In this document: positions 1 to 8,691 of the stretch, piece after piece
Layout of the letters: each line of letters begins with the position of its first letter
Numbering within the stretch: position 1 is the first letter of the stretch
DNA from: Phocaeicola faecium
GTDB taxonomy: Bacteria > Bacteroidota > Bacteroidia > Bacteroidales > Bacteroidaceae
Assembly (NCBI RefSeq): GCF_014837055.1
Contig: NZ_JACSPQ010000001.1
Location: 795,035-859,034 of the forward strand
Direction of reading: 5' to 3'
DNA: 64,000 nt
The notes under the pieces: model-generated
Databases searched by the model: none
The model's input: the letters and a program-made list of their open reading frames with translations, nothing else
What the model was told of the DNA's origin: nothing
Program-made: the position numbers and the translations under genes

Positions 1-1
1 C

Positions 2-145
2 GCAAGTGAGAATGGAACTGACTTTAATAATATCCTACCCAAAATGAGTCCCCTGAACCCATTATACCTGACTAAAAAACATAAGGTGTTTGAAAAGATT
101 GCCGCTTTTGTCGAAAAGTTTAAAGGTGTTGGTGGACAACTATAA
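2..145 (+). CDS. 3' end of an unidentified gene (partial)
   Basis: An open frame enters from the left window edge and stops at TAA 143-145, giving the last 47 residues of a protein that ends in a Lys/Phe-rich segment and then GVGGQL. The reading frame is clean, but I recognise no family. Together with the next short gene it is more AT-rich than the genes that follow, so the two may be the tail of a horizontally acquired block lying mostly outside the window. Function unknown. Confidence 0.5.
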   Translation, partial: ASENGTDFNNILPKMSPLNPLYLTKKHKVFEKIAAFVEKFKGVGGQL

Positions 146-156
146 TTTTTGTTGAT

Positions 157-342
157 ATGGCAAATGCTTCTGTTCTAAATTGGAATACGATTGAACTTCA
201 TTATGGGTTTAATGATGAAAGTCACACCATGGATGCAATCGTATTCCATAAATGCGAATATGAATTTTTAGGTATTGCAAAAGAAATTGTGCAAAATCAA
301 ACAGTGTTAAAGATTTATCTTTTAAAATCTAAAATAGATTAA
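157..342 (+). CDS. small hypothetical protein (61 aa)
   Basis: This 61-residue protein starts 11 bases after the preceding stop and ends two bases before the next ATG, so it fits an operon. It has no signal peptide or membrane segment and its predicted character is mixed beta. I recognise no family. A short gene tucked directly behind the end of a larger one is a common layout for an immunity or antitoxin partner, but nothing in the sequence proves that here. It could also be the N-terminal part of a decayed longer gene. Confidence 0.45.
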   Translation: MANASVLNWNTIELHYGFNDESHTMDAIVFHKCEYEFLGIAKEIVQNQTVLKIYLLKSKID

Positions 343-344
343 TC

Positions 345-1049
345 ATGCGATATATGAAAAGTGATTTAACGCTCATACTGGGCTGTGTCTTGTTGCTGGC
401 GGGGTGCAGTGCATCGTCAAAGAAGGCGGATGATGCCGGGGCGGAGGCAACGCCTGTTCCGGCAGAGGTGACGGACGATTACACTCGGTTCTTTACCGAA
501 GGAATCCGCTTGGAGCGTGCCGACGGAAAGGCGGGAGGCATGTATGTGAGGTTCGGCAAAGACTCGCTGACGGCGGAGCTGTTCTCGCCTGCCGAGGGGG
601 TGACCGAGACGCTGGAGCGGCGCATCACGCCGGCGGGCAAACGGGTGTGGAACATGGAAGACGATGATACCAAGAATCTGCGCCGGGAGGACGGCGGACT
701 GTGGACGGTGAGCCGCCGCGGGAAACTGATTTTCTCTGAAGCGGGAGCTGCTGACGGACTGGGCAACTGGCTGACGGAGCGTTTCGAAGGGACGGCTGCG
801 GGGGCGCGTTACCGGCTGGCTGTGCGTCACCGCGAGCATAGCGGCGACGGGTATTTCCTGTTGCACCTCACTCCTGCACAAGCGGAGGCGGGAAACGACA
901 CGACGCTCATCTACACGGGACGACGATACACGCAGCGGGTCACAGCGACCGATGCCGACGCCACCGTATGGCAGTTGGTTGCCGACGATGGCGTGACCCT
1001 CTATAACTTCATCCCCGAAAACCGCACGCTCGAACAATTCAACCGATAA
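345..1049 (+). CDS. putative lipoprotein, unknown function
   Basis: The 234-residue product opens with a hydrophobic stretch ending in the lipobox LLAGC (around residues 17-21), followed by a Ser/Lys/Ala-rich linker, so it should be a lipid-anchored envelope protein. An alternative start three codons downstream (MKSDLTL) gives the same signal peptide. The rest is a soluble domain with many charged and aromatic residues that may form a beta-rich fold. I do not recognise the domain with confidence. It is followed 22 bases later by the SpoU methyltransferase gene on the same strand and may be co-transcribed with it. Confidence 0.7.
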   Translation: MRYMKSDLTLILGCVLLLAGCSASSKKADDAGAEATPVPAEVTDDYTRFFTEGIRLERADGKAGGMYVRFGKDSLTAELFSPAEGVTETLERRITPAGKRVWNMEDDDTKNLRREDGGLWTVSRRGKLIFSEAGAADGLGNWLTERFEGTAAGARYRLAVRHREHSGDGYFLLHLTPAQAEAGNDTTLIYTGRRYTQRVTATDADATVWQLVADDGVTLYNFIPENRTLEQFNR

Positions 1050-1071
1050 AGTTTATCCGTAAAACAAGATC

Positions 1072-1824
1072 ATGCTTAGCAAGAATAAAATAAAGTATAT
1101 CCGCTCGTTAGAGCAGAAGAAACATCGCAAGGAGGAACAGGCTTTCCTTGCCGAGAGTAACAAATTAGTTAACGACCTGTCGGGGCATTTCGACTGCCTG
1201 CTGCTGGTGGCTACGGCGCACTGGTTAGAGGAGCATCCCCACGTAAGGGCGCAGGAGGTGATTGAGGCGAGCCGCGAGGAGTTGTCGCGTGCCAGCCTGC
1301 TGAAAACGCCGCAGGAGGCGCTGGCGGTGTTCCGTATTCCGCAGTACGAGGCGGAGGCGGAGGTGGTCAGGAGGTCGCTGTGCCTTGCGCTCGACGGCGT
1401 GCAAGACCCCGGCAACTTGGGGACTATCATCCGCATTGCCGACTGGTTCGGCATCCGGCACATCTTCTGCTCGGCGGGGACGGCGGATGCGTTCAATCCT
1501 AAAACGGTGCAGGCTACGATGGGTGCGCTGGCGCGCGTGCAGTTGCATTACTGCGACTTGAGGGAGCTGGTGGCTTCATTGCCGGATGTCCCCGTGTTCG
1601 GCACGTTCCTCGACGGGGGCGACCTCTACACGCAGGAGCTGTCGGCAAACGGGCTTATCGTGATGGGCAACGAGGGAAACGGCATCAGCCCCGAACTTGC
1701 CGCTGTCGTCAACCGCCGCCTCCTGATACCCAACTATCCGCAGGGAGAGGAGACGAGCGAGTCGCTCAACGTGGCGGTGGCTACGGCTGTCGTCTGTGCG
1801 GAGTTCCGCCGGCGGATGCGCTGA
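1072..1824 (+). CDS. TrmH/SpoU-family RNA 2'-O-ribose methyltransferase
   Basis: This protein should transfer a methyl group from S-adenosylmethionine to a ribose 2'-OH in rRNA or tRNA. The three SPOUT trefoil-knot motifs are present in order: DGVQDPGNLGTIIRIADWFG (about residue 108 on), VMGNEGNGIS (about 198) and ESLNVAVATAVV (about 226). A basic N-terminal part with KYIRSLEQKKHRK resembles the substrate-binding domain of RlmB/TsnR-type members. The length of 250 aa is normal. The exact target cannot be read from sequence. Its stop lies 34 bases before the convergent prmA stop. Confidence 0.88.
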   Translation: MLSKNKIKYIRSLEQKKHRKEEQAFLAESNKLVNDLSGHFDCLLLVATAHWLEEHPHVRAQEVIEASREELSRASLLKTPQEALAVFRIPQYEAEAEVVRRSLCLALDGVQDPGNLGTIIRIADWFGIRHIFCSAGTADAFNPKTVQATMGALARVQLHYCDLRELVASLPDVPVFGTFLDGGDLYTQELSANGLIVMGNEGNGISPELAAVVNRRLLIPNYPQGEETSESLNVAVATAVVCAEFRRRMR

Positions 1825-1857
1825 CCCGCCGGAAAGGGAATGCCCCGCACGGGGGGA

Positions 1858-2700
1858 TTATTTTACGAGCTTCACTGCCGCCCAGCGGTTCTTCTCGCGG
1901 TGATGCACGAAAGTCAGTCCGAGGCTCTCGCCGCGCTCGCGGATAGCAGGGATATCGTCTACGTAGAATCCGCTCATGTAGATTTCCGAACCCTCGTGCA
2001 TACACGCCACGTAAGCCGGGAGGTCGGCAAGCAGGATGTTGCGGTTGATGTTGGCGATGATGACATCGAAAGGCTTCCGTCCCTTGAGCAGCGAAGCGTC
2101 GCCCAGCTCCACGGTGATGTTCGCGATGCGGTTCAGCGCAATGTTGTCGCGCGAGTTGTTCACACACCAGTCGTCGATGTCGATAGCCGTCACCGGGTCG
2201 GCGCCGCGCATACTGGCAAGGATGGCGAGGATAGACGTTCCGCATCCCATGTCGAGCACCGACTTGCCCCGCAGGTCGGCATCGAGCAGTTCGGCGATGA
2301 TAGAGCCGGTGGTTTCGTGGTGTCCCGTGCCGAACGCCATCTGCGGATTGATAACGATGTCATACTCAGCCTTCGGATAGTCGGTATGGAAAGTGCTGTG
2401 GATAACGCAGCGGTCGCCGATTACTATGGGTTGGAAAAAATTCTTTTCCCATTCCTCGTTCCAGTCCTTGTCCTCAGGTTCGGTAACGGTATAGGTAATG
2501 TTCGTGTCCGGAAGCGGAAAGGTTTCCAGCACCTCCCGCAAAGCATCTTCGCTGAACTGCGCCTGCTGGATGTATGCCTGCATACCGCCCTCACACGCCA
2601 CGAAACTCTCGAATCCGATGTCGGCAATGAGAGCCGCCAGCACGTCGGTCACGGTTTCGGTACACGGACGTGCAGTAAAAGTCACTTCAAAGTATTTCAT
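1858..2700 (-). CDS. prmA: ribosomal protein L11 methyltransferase
   Basis: PrmA trimethylates ribosomal protein L11 using S-adenosylmethionine. Class I methyltransferase signatures are clear: NPQMAFGTGHHETT, then the SAM-binding DMGCGTSILAI, the acidic AIDID, and a catalytic-type IIANINRNIL. The open frame extends upstream to 2739, but the first 13 codons run through the likely promoter. MKYFEVTFTA at 2700 is the natural start and gives 280 aa. A -7-like TATCTTTG on the minus strand (2727-2734) lies just upstream. The gene converges on the SpoU gene and diverges from the Gly/Tyr-rich protein gene. Confidence 0.93.
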   Translation of the reverse strand: MKYFEVTFTARPCTETVTDVLAALIADIGFESFVACEGGMQAYIQQAQFSEDALREVLETFPLPDTNITYTVTEPEDKDWNEEWEKNFFQPIVIGDRCVIHSTFHTDYPKAEYDIVINPQMAFGTGHHETTGSIIAELLDADLRGKSVLDMGCGTSILAILASMRGADPVTAIDIDDWCVNNSRDNIALNRIANITVELGDASLLKGRKPFDVIIANINRNILLADLPAYVACMHEGSEIYMSGFYVDDIPAIRERGESLGLTFVHHREKNRWAAVKLVK

Positions 2701-2777
2701 ATATAAAAGGGAAGTATTAATTTTCGCAAAGATAGCCATAAATAGGGAAAACCCTACCCCGAAATAGGGAATTTCTA

Positions 2778-2808
2778 TTTGCAGAGAAAAAATAACTCCC
2801 TAAATTTG
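2778..2808 (+). promoter_or_regulatory. Bacteroides-type promoter
   Basis: TTTG (2778-2781), 19 bases, then TAAATTTG (2801-2808) match the Bacteroides primary sigma consensus exactly in elements and spacing. It would drive the gene starting at 2851, and probably the outer-membrane gene behind it. Confidence 0.7.
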
Positions 2809-2850
2809 TAACAAGAAAAGAATGTACAACATAAAAAAAGACGAACAACT

Positions 2851-4176
2851 ATGAAAGGTAAAGTATTTGCTTCATTGCTGGTTGCCTGCCTGCCGTTGCT
2901 GGCAGCGGCGCAGAGCAACGATGACCTTTACTTCGTGCCGAAAAAGAAAGCCGAAACCAAAACCGAAACAAAGGTGACGGTGGAAACTGCGCCGAAGAAG
3001 GTGTCAAATACGACGACGGTATATGCCGCGCCGGGCTCTACCGTAGTGGTGAAAGACGCTGCGGGAAAAACGCGCGACATCGACGAGTATAACCGACGGT
3101 ATACTTCGCGCGAGAATACGTTTACGATGGAAAACGATACCCTCTACATCCAAGAAAAGCCTTACGGCGAACGCGGTGAGTGGGTGAACGGGTTCGAAGG
3201 CTCGCAGGATGATTATGAATATGCCATGCGCATCGTACGCTTCCGAAGCCCGCGCTATGCCATCCCGGTAAGCAGCCCGCTGTACTGGGACGTGGTTTAC
3301 GGCGCACTGCCCTCGTGGGAATGGAACGTGTACGACGACGGACTGTATGCTTACGTGTTCCCGACGTTCAGCAACCCGCTGTGGTGGGACTGGCGGTGGA
3401 CATGGGGCGTAGCCGGACCGCGCTTCGGATTCAGCTGGGGATGGAGCTCGTGGTACTATGACCCGTGGTACTCGCCTTACTGGTACGCCGGATATTGGGG
3501 AGGTTACTGGGGATCGTACTGGCATCACCCGCACCCTTACTGGCATCATCATCCGCCTTATTACGCCGGAGGATGGGGAGGCGCAGGATGGCGTCCCTAC
3601 GGACACCGCGACGCCCGGCCGGGACGATACACGGGATATACTACCTCGCGGCATAACCGGGTGGTGACGGGCACGCGCGGAGGCAGCAGCACACGCCGGG
3701 GATACAGCACGTCGAGCATCCGGCGGAACAACGCTTCGACGGCTTCACGTACTACCGGACGGGTGGTCAGCCCTAACTCACGCAACAACGGTTATTCGCT
3801 CCGCCCCGTAAGCACGCTGCCGGGTAACCGGGGAGAGGCTACGCGGAACGGATTCAGCACCGGGACTACCACGCGCGGAAACGCTACTTACGTGCGCCCC
3901 AGCAGCACGATAGACCGCACCGGCTCTTCGTATAACCGCCCCAGCAGCACGCGCCGCAGTTACAACGATGTGTATAACCGCAACGTGAACACCACGCGCT
4001 CACGCTCGTATAACAACACGAATACGCGAAGCTATAATTCAAGCCGAAGCTACAACTCGAACCGGAGCAGCTTCTCATCGGGCAGCAGCCGAAGCAGCTT
4101 CAACCGCGGCTCGATGGGCGGAGGAAGCACACGGATGCGCAGCGGAGGCGGAGGAGGAAGCTCACGCAGAAGATAA
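2851..4176 (+). CDS. secreted low-complexity Gly/Tyr/Ser/Arg-rich protein
   Basis: The 441-residue product begins with a signal peptide (LLVACLPLLAAAQS), so it is exported. Residues 30-140 are a charged region. Residues of roughly 140-250 are extremely rich in Trp, Tyr, Gly, His and Pro (WGGYWGSYWHHPHPYWHHHP). The last 180 residues are a disordered Ser/Arg/Asn/Thr/Gly tail with repeated RSYN and SSR motifs, ending in a Gly run and SSRRR. No enzymatic motif is seen. Such composition suggests a surface or periplasmic structural or adhesive protein; this is inference. A near-perfect promoter precedes it, and the OmpP1/FadL-like gene follows 56 bases downstream, probably in the same transcript. 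Confidence 0.75.
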   Translation: MKGKVFASLLVACLPLLAAAQSNDDLYFVPKKKAETKTETKVTVETAPKKVSNTTTVYAAPGSTVVVKDAAGKTRDIDEYNRRYTSRENTFTMENDTLYIQEKPYGERGEWVNGFEGSQDDYEYAMRIVRFRSPRYAIPVSSPLYWDVVYGALPSWEWNVYDDGLYAYVFPTFSNPLWWDWRWTWGVAGPRFGFSWGWSSWYYDPWYSPYWYAGYWGGYWGSYWHHPHPYWHHHPPYYAGGWGGAGWRPYGHRDARPGRYTGYTTSRHNRVVTGTRGGSSTRRGYSTSSIRRNNASTASRTTGRVVSPNSRNNGYSLRPVSTLPGNRGEATRNGFSTGTTTRGNATYVRPSSTIDRTGSSYNRPSSTRRSYNDVYNRNVNTTRSRSYNNTNTRSYNSSRSYNSNRSSFSSGSSRSSFNRGSMGGGSTRMRSGGGGGSSRRR

Positions 4177-4192
4177 GCTCACGCAGAAGATA
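4159..4192 (+). repeat. 17-bp tandem duplication across a stop codon
   Basis: The 17-mer AGCTCACGCAGAAGATA occurs twice back to back (4159-4175 and 4176-4192). The first copy ends in the stop codon of the Gly/Tyr-rich protein gene (TAA 4174-4176). The second copy is therefore untranslated and out of frame. It is probably a recent slippage duplication. Confidence 0.9.
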
Positions 4193-4232
4193 AGCTCAAC
4201 GAAAGGTAGAGAATATAAACACACTACAAGGT

Positions 4233-5840
4233 ATGAAAACAAAGATAAGCATGATAGCGCTACTTGCCGGCATGGTGTCGGCAGCAGGCGCACAAAACCA
4301 GTATGACGTGGCTCGAATCTTGAACGACGACCTGAACGGAACGGCGCGTTTCGTGGGCATGGGCGGTGCCATGAGTGCACTGGGCGCCGATATTTCGACC
4401 ATCGGCACAAACCCCGCCGGTATCGGTCTGTTCCGGGGAAATGATATTTCGCTGTCGTTCGGGTTTAACAACAATCAGGCGAAAGCGGACATGAACGGTT
4501 CGACTGCCACCGAGAAGCGTACCAAAGCGTCGTTCGACCAAGCGGGCATCGTGTGGAGCTCGAAGATTGGGAACAAGACTGACTTGCGTTACGTGAACTT
4601 CGCGTTCAACTATCACAAGCGTGCCAACTTCAACCGCCAGTTCTCGGCGGGAGGCAATGCAAGCAACGGGCTGTCGCTCACTCACGTGATGGCAGACATG
4701 CTGTGGCGCGCCGGCGATGCGGCAGGTACGTATTATAACACGGAAACGGATTTCGCCAACCTGTATGATGCACAAAACCCCTACACCGACACGTATTATT
4801 ACGGCACGCCGTATCTGGCGGCATTGGGCGCACGTACCAATCTGGTTACTCCCCGACTCCAGTCGGCTACCGACCCTACGATTATCGGCATGGACGGGTG
4901 GGACGCTGCCAGCAACCAGTATTACACCCGTGAGGAAGGCGGCATCGATGAATACGATTTCAACGTGGCGTTTAACGTGAAAGACCGTTATTACTTCGGC
5001 ATCACCTTAGGCGTGTATAACCTCGATTATAACCGCTACTCGTCTTACGGCGAGACGCTGACGGCGGGGGGCGACTTTACGCTGAACAACTTTTACACTG
5101 CCGAGGGTTCGGGAGTCGACCTGAAATTGGGTGCCATCATCCGCCCGTTTGAGTACTCTCCGTTCCGCATCGGACTTGCGGTACACACTCCGATATGGTA
5201 CTCGCTGACAGAGCATCACACGGCTAACCTCACGTCGAACCTGCCCACTACCGACGGCTCGATGCTGAGCACCACCGAGAACTTGGTGGATTACCTCAAC
5301 CCTGCCTACATCATGGATTACCGCCTCACCACGCCGTGGCGTTTCAACGTGAGCATGGGTACCATCGTGGGCGGCATCATGGCGCTCGATGCCGAATACG
5401 AATATGCCAAGTATTCTTCGGCACAAGTAGACGATGTGGATGGCTACCAGCTGAATGCCACCAACGCCGTAAGCGAAACGCTGAAAGGCGTACATACGTT
5501 CCGCGCCGGTATGGAGACGAAGCTGACCTCGGCGTTCAGCCTGCGTGCGGGATATAACTTCCGTTCGGCTCCGATACAGGAAGATGCGTTTAAAAACATC
5601 CCTGTCACCGACGAGACCCGTACCGATGCCGAGTACCTGAACCTGAAATCGCAACAGGCAGTTACGGTGGGATTGGGATGGCGCGGAAAGCTGTTCTATG
5701 CCGACCTTGCCTACAAGTATGATTTCTACAAGGCTGACTTCTATGCTTTCGGGGCGGAGCAAATCGACCTTACCCCGTCTGCCACGAAGGTGAACAACGA
5801 CCGCCATCAGTTGCTGTTTACGCTCGGCGTACATTTCTAA
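4233..5840 (+). CDS. outer-membrane beta-barrel protein, OmpP1/FadL/TodX-like
   Basis: The protein (535 aa) has a signal peptide ending AGMVSAAGAQ, followed by a motif typical of the OmpP1/FadL group in Bacteroidetes: ARFVGMGGAMSALGADISTIGTNPAGIGLFRG. In FadL-type channels the N-terminal hatch region carries such Gly/Asn-Pro residues. The rest shows alternating amphipathic strands rich in Tyr, Asn and Gly, and a C-terminal strand ending in Phe (LFTLGVHF), as expected for a barrel inserted by BAM. Family members transport hydrophobic compounds, but the substrate here is unknown. It lies behind the secreted Gly/Tyr-rich protein, and co-expression is likely. Confidence 0.8.
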   Translation: MKTKISMIALLAGMVSAAGAQNQYDVARILNDDLNGTARFVGMGGAMSALGADISTIGTNPAGIGLFRGNDISLSFGFNNNQAKADMNGSTATEKRTKASFDQAGIVWSSKIGNKTDLRYVNFAFNYHKRANFNRQFSAGGNASNGLSLTHVMADMLWRAGDAAGTYYNTETDFANLYDAQNPYTDTYYYGTPYLAALGARTNLVTPRLQSATDPTIIGMDGWDAASNQYYTREEGGIDEYDFNVAFNVKDRYYFGITLGVYNLDYNRYSSYGETLTAGGDFTLNNFYTAEGSGVDLKLGAIIRPFEYSPFRIGLAVHTPIWYSLTEHHTANLTSNLPTTDGSMLSTTENLVDYLNPAYIMDYRLTTPWRFNVSMGTIVGGIMALDAEYEYAKYSSAQVDDVDGYQLNATNAVSETLKGVHTFRAGMETKLTSAFSLRAGYNFRSAPIQEDAFKNIPVTDETRTDAEYLNLKSQQAVTVGLGWRGKLFYADLAYKYDFYKADFYAFGAEQIDLTPSATKVNNDRHQLLFTLGVHF

Positions 5841-5853
5841 ACATATTCATCCT

Positions 5854-5933
5854 GTAGGGGCGTATCGCATACGCCCCGATTACACCAACTTAATCCGTGT
5901 GGGTGTTTTCGGGCGTATGCGATACGTCCCTAC
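5854..5933. repeat. family A REP/BIME-like inverted pair, copy 1
   Basis: Left arm at 5854-5876 (GTAG foot followed by GGGCGTATCGCATACGCCC) and the inverted right arm at 5911-5933, which has one mismatch (GATACGTCCC). The loop is 34 nt. Each arm is itself a palindrome of 8 bp around a 3-nt centre. Directly downstream of the barrel gene stop. Confidence 0.85.
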
Positions 5934-5966
5934 GGTATAATAATCAATCATTTATTTATCGGAACA

Positions 5967-6680
5967 ATGGAATATCTGTTAGACGGGCTGACCGTTAAAG
6001 AACACTTGCTGCGCCTTGCCGAAGAAGGCAACAAACCGTTCACCGAGAGCCTCAATCCGGGAGTGGAACACGTGCTGGGCATCCGCATACCTGCCTTGCG
6101 CCGGCTGGCGGCACGCATCGCCCGCACCGACTGGGAGGCTTACCTTGACACGGCAGACACGTTTTACATGGAAGAGCGGATGCTGCAAGGCATGGTGTTG
6201 GGCTGTGTGAAACCCGATGCCGACGTGGAGGTGTATCTGCACCGCGTAACGAAATTCGTATGGATAATCAACAGCTGGTCGGTATGCGACACGTTCAAGT
6301 TCGGCGGCGGGAAGAAGTTCATCGCCACCCATGCCGACCGCCTGTGGGAGTATCTGAAAGAATGGATGCGTGCCGAGGGCGAATACGAGGTGCGCTTCGG
6401 GGTGGTGATGGCGATGAGCCTTTTCACCGACGAGGCTCACATTGCCGAACTCCTCTCCTGCCTCGACGACATCCGCCACGAAGGTTACTACGTGAAGATG
6501 GCGGTGGCGTGGGCGCTGTCGGTGTGCTTCGTCAAGTTCCCCACCCTCACGATGGATTACCTCCGCCACAACCGCCTCGACACATTTACTTATAATAAGG
6601 CGTTGCAGAAAATCATCGAGTCGTATCGCGTAGATGCACCCACGAAAGAAGTCATCCGCACGATGAAACGCAAGCAGTAA
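5967..6680 (+). CDS. DNA alkylation repair protein, AlkD-like
   Basis: This 237-residue protein is all-helical, with the HEAT-like repeat pattern of the AlkC/AlkD superfamily. These DNA glycosylases remove N3- and N7-alkylated purines without base flipping. Recognisable blocks are VEHVLGIRIPALRRLAARI near residue 30, the central FVWIINSWSVCDTFKFGG, and a C-terminal YKVDAPTK-like SYRVDAPTKEVIRTMK tail. No signal peptide, so cytoplasmic. It stands alone between a REP-like element and the convergent hisB. Which lesions it repairs cannot be stated from the sequence. Confidence 0.82.
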   Translation: MEYLLDGLTVKEHLLRLAEEGNKPFTESLNPGVEHVLGIRIPALRRLAARIARTDWEAYLDTADTFYMEERMLQGMVLGCVKPDADVEVYLHRVTKFVWIINSWSVCDTFKFGGGKKFIATHADRLWEYLKEWMRAEGEYEVRFGVVMAMSLFTDEAHIAELLSCLDDIRHEGYYVKMAVAWALSVCFVKFPTLTMDYLRHNRLDTFTYNKALQKIIESYRVDAPTKEVIRTMKRKQ

Positions 6681-6710
6681 CCGCCCCCGCGCAAGGGAAC
6701 GCCCCGCCCC

Positions 6711-7832
6711 TTACAGCGTCCCCTTGCTCGACGGCACTTCGAAGTGATACACATCGCGCCGCACCGCCATGCGCAGGCTGCGCGCCAGTGCCTTGAATAT
6801 CCCCTCTATCTTGTGATGCTCGTTCACGCCCTCGGCACGGATGTTGAGGTTCATCATCGCCGCATCGCTCAGCGACTTGAAGAAGTGGAAGAACATCTCG
6901 GTGGGCACGTCGCCGATACGCTCGCGGCGGAACTCAGCATCCCACACCAGCCACGGGCGTCCACCGAAGTCGAGCGCCACCGTACACAGGCAGTCGTCCA
7001 TCGGCAGGCAGAAGCCGTAACGCTCGATGCCCCGCTTGTCGCCCAGCGCACGCCGCAGACACTCACCCAGCGCCAGCGCCGTATCCTCCATGGTGTGATG
7101 CTCGTCCACCTCCAAATCTCCCTTGACATGCACCGTAAGGTCCATCCCCCCGTGCTTGCCTATCTGCTCCAGCAGATGGTCGAAGAATCCTAATCCCGTA
7201 CGGATGTCGCACTTCCCCGCCCCGTCCAAGTCTACACGGATGTAAATGTCCGTCTCCTTCGTGGTGCGGCGCACCTCCGCCGTGCGTTCTCCGGCAAACA
7301 GAAACTCCGCCACGCGGTCCCAGTCGGTAGTGGCAAGGGCGCACACATCCTCCAGTCCCGTACCCGCCAGCACCGCCTTGTCGGGCTGCAAGAGGATGGC
7401 ACGGCACCCCAGATTACGCGCCAACTCCACATCCGTGGCACGGTCGCCAATCACGAAACTCCCCGCCAAGTCATAGTCCGGATTCCCGATAAAGCGCGTC
7501 AGCATCCCCGTGCGCGGCTTGCGCGTGGGCGCGTCATCGGCAGGAAACGAGCGGTCGATACACACCTCGTCGAACGTCACCCCCTCGCCCTCCAGCGTTT
7601 TCATCACCAAGTTATGCACCCCCCAGAACGTATGTTCCGGAAAAGCCTCCGTCCCCAGCCCGTCCTGATTGGTCACCATCACAAACTCAAAGTCCAGCTT
7701 CCGGCGTATGAAATACAGGTTGCGCATCACTTTCGGGTAAAACTCCAGCTTCTCGAACGAGTCGAGCTGATAATCCACAGGCGGCTCGATGACCAGCGTG
7801 CCGTCGCGGTCGATAAAAAGAACTTTTTTCAT
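6711..7832 (-). CDS. hisB: bifunctional histidinol-phosphatase / imidazoleglycerol-phosphate dehydratase
   Basis: HisB carries out two steps of histidine biosynthesis. The N-terminal half (about 1-165) is a HAD phosphatase with the nucleophile motif FIDRDGTL near residue 8 and a later [10 protein letters not shown]. The C-terminal half (about 178-373) is the Mn-dependent dehydratase with [22 protein letters not shown] and [11 protein letters not shown] metal-binding histidine motifs. At 373 aa it is a normal fused enterobacterial/Bacteroidetes-type protein. It is odd that no other his gene lies nearby: hisB faces the AlkD gene and diverges from the flavodoxin lipoprotein gene, so it appears to be transcribed alone. 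Confidence 0.95.
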   Translation of the reverse strand: MKKVLFIDRDGTLVIEPPVDYQLDSFEKLEFYPKVMRNLYFIRRKLDFEFVMVTNQDGLGTEAFPEHTFWGVHNLVMKTLEGEGVTFDEVCIDRSFPADDAPTRKPRTGMLTRFIGNPDYDLAGSFVIGDRATDVELARNLGCRAILLQPDKAVLAGTGLEDVCALATTDWDRVAEFLFAGERTAEVRRTTKETDIYIRVDLDGAGKCDIRTGLGFFDHLLEQIGKHGGMDLTVHVKGDLEVDEHHTMEDTALALGECLRRALGDKRGIERYGFCLPMDDCLCTVALDFGGRPWLVWDAEFRRERIGDVPTEMFFHFFKSLSDAAMMNLNIRAEGVNEHHKIEGIFKALARSLRMAVRRDVYHFEVPSSKGTL

Positions 7833-7954
7833 GCGTATAATCTGTTATGTAATGAGAGCAAATGTAATACAAAAAAGCGAAACAAGGGGCAGAAAAGCTG
7901 TAAATCTGGTACAATAGTCAGTAAATTAGTTACATTTTTTCGGATTCAACCGCT

Positions 7955-7962
7955 TATCTTTG
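7955..7962 (+). promoter_or_regulatory. -7 promoter element, flavodoxin lipoprotein gene
   Basis: TATCTTTG matches the Bacteroides TAnnTTTG -7 box and lies 32 bases before the ATG. A T-rich stretch at 7935-7940 is at about the right distance for a degenerate -33 element. Confidence 0.5.
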
Positions 7963-7994
7963 CACTATTCATCAATAAAGCCTAACGATACGCC

Positions 7995-8567
7995 ATGAAC
8001 AAAATTTTACTGACACTTGCAGCGGCGATGGCTATATGCCTCACCGCCTGCGCACAAAACAAGGAGAAACGGAACATGGAAACAACAACACCTCGCACGC
8101 TGGTGGCATACTTCTCTGCCACCGGAACCACGGCAAAGGTTGCGCGGCAGATTGCCGGCATCACGGGCGGCACGCTTTACGAGATTACGCCGCAGGAGGC
8201 TTACACGGCTGCCGACCTCGACTGGAACGACAAGCACTCGCGCAGCTCGGTGGAAATGAGCAATCCCCAGTCGCGCCCCGAACTGAAAGAATCACAAACG
8301 CCCGACGTAGCCGCTTACGACGTGGTTTTCATCGGCTACCCCATCTGGTGGGACCAAGCGCCGCGCGTAATCAACACGTTCATCGAGCGTCATGACCTGA
8401 AGGGAAAAACGCTCATCCCCTTTGCCACGTCGGGCGGAAGCGGAATAAGCCACAGCGTAAGCACGCTGAAAACTACTTATCCCGACTTAAACTGGCAAGA
8501 GGGCAAACTGCTGAACCACACCGACAGCAACAGCCTCGGCGAGTGGGTAAAATCTTACCAAAAATAA
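7995..8567 (+). CDS. flavodoxin-fold lipoprotein
   Basis: The 190-residue product has a lipoprotein signal (LAAAMAICLTAC, Cys19) followed by a complete flavodoxin-like domain. The FMN phosphate loop reads YFSATGTTAKVA, and FIGYPIWWDQAPRVINTFIE together with FATSGGSGISHS supply the isoalloxazine loops. This fits the Flavodoxin_4 group, which includes quinone and flavin reductases. The anchor predicts that it sits in the envelope rather than the cytoplasm, which is unusual for an FMN redox carrier, although lipoprotein forms do occur in Bacteroidetes. Partner and substrate are unknown. It is monocistronic, with its own promoter box. Confidence 0.85.
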   Translation: MNKILLTLAAAMAICLTACAQNKEKRNMETTTPRTLVAYFSATGTTAKVARQIAGITGGTLYEITPQEAYTAADLDWNDKHSRSSVEMSNPQSRPELKESQTPDVAAYDVVFIGYPIWWDQAPRVINTFIERHDLKGKTLIPFATSGGSGISHSVSTLKTTYPDLNWQEGKLLNHTDSNSLGEWVKSYQK

Positions 8568-8585
8568 GAAAAGGCAGTTATCAAG

Positions 8586-8664
8586 GTAGGGGCGTATGGC
8601 ATACGCCCTCGGACACACACTTATTTCCGTGGGTTGTATTCGGGCGTATGCCATACGCCCCTAC
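8586..8664. repeat. family A REP/BIME-like inverted pair, copy 2
   Basis: Arms at 8586-8608 and 8642-8664 are perfect inverted repeats of 23 nt separated by 33 nt. The central triplet of each palindrome is GGC/GCC, where copies 1 and 3 have CGC/GCG. Both arms therefore changed together. Lies between the flavodoxin gene and the higA stop. Confidence 0.9.
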
Positions 8665-8691
8665 AAGCTATCCGGCGGCAGGCAGACACAC

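Noticed and set aside
1840..2706. A 288-codon open frame on the plus strand
   Set aside because: It is antisense to prmA, whose methyltransferase motifs are unambiguous; the plus frame has none.
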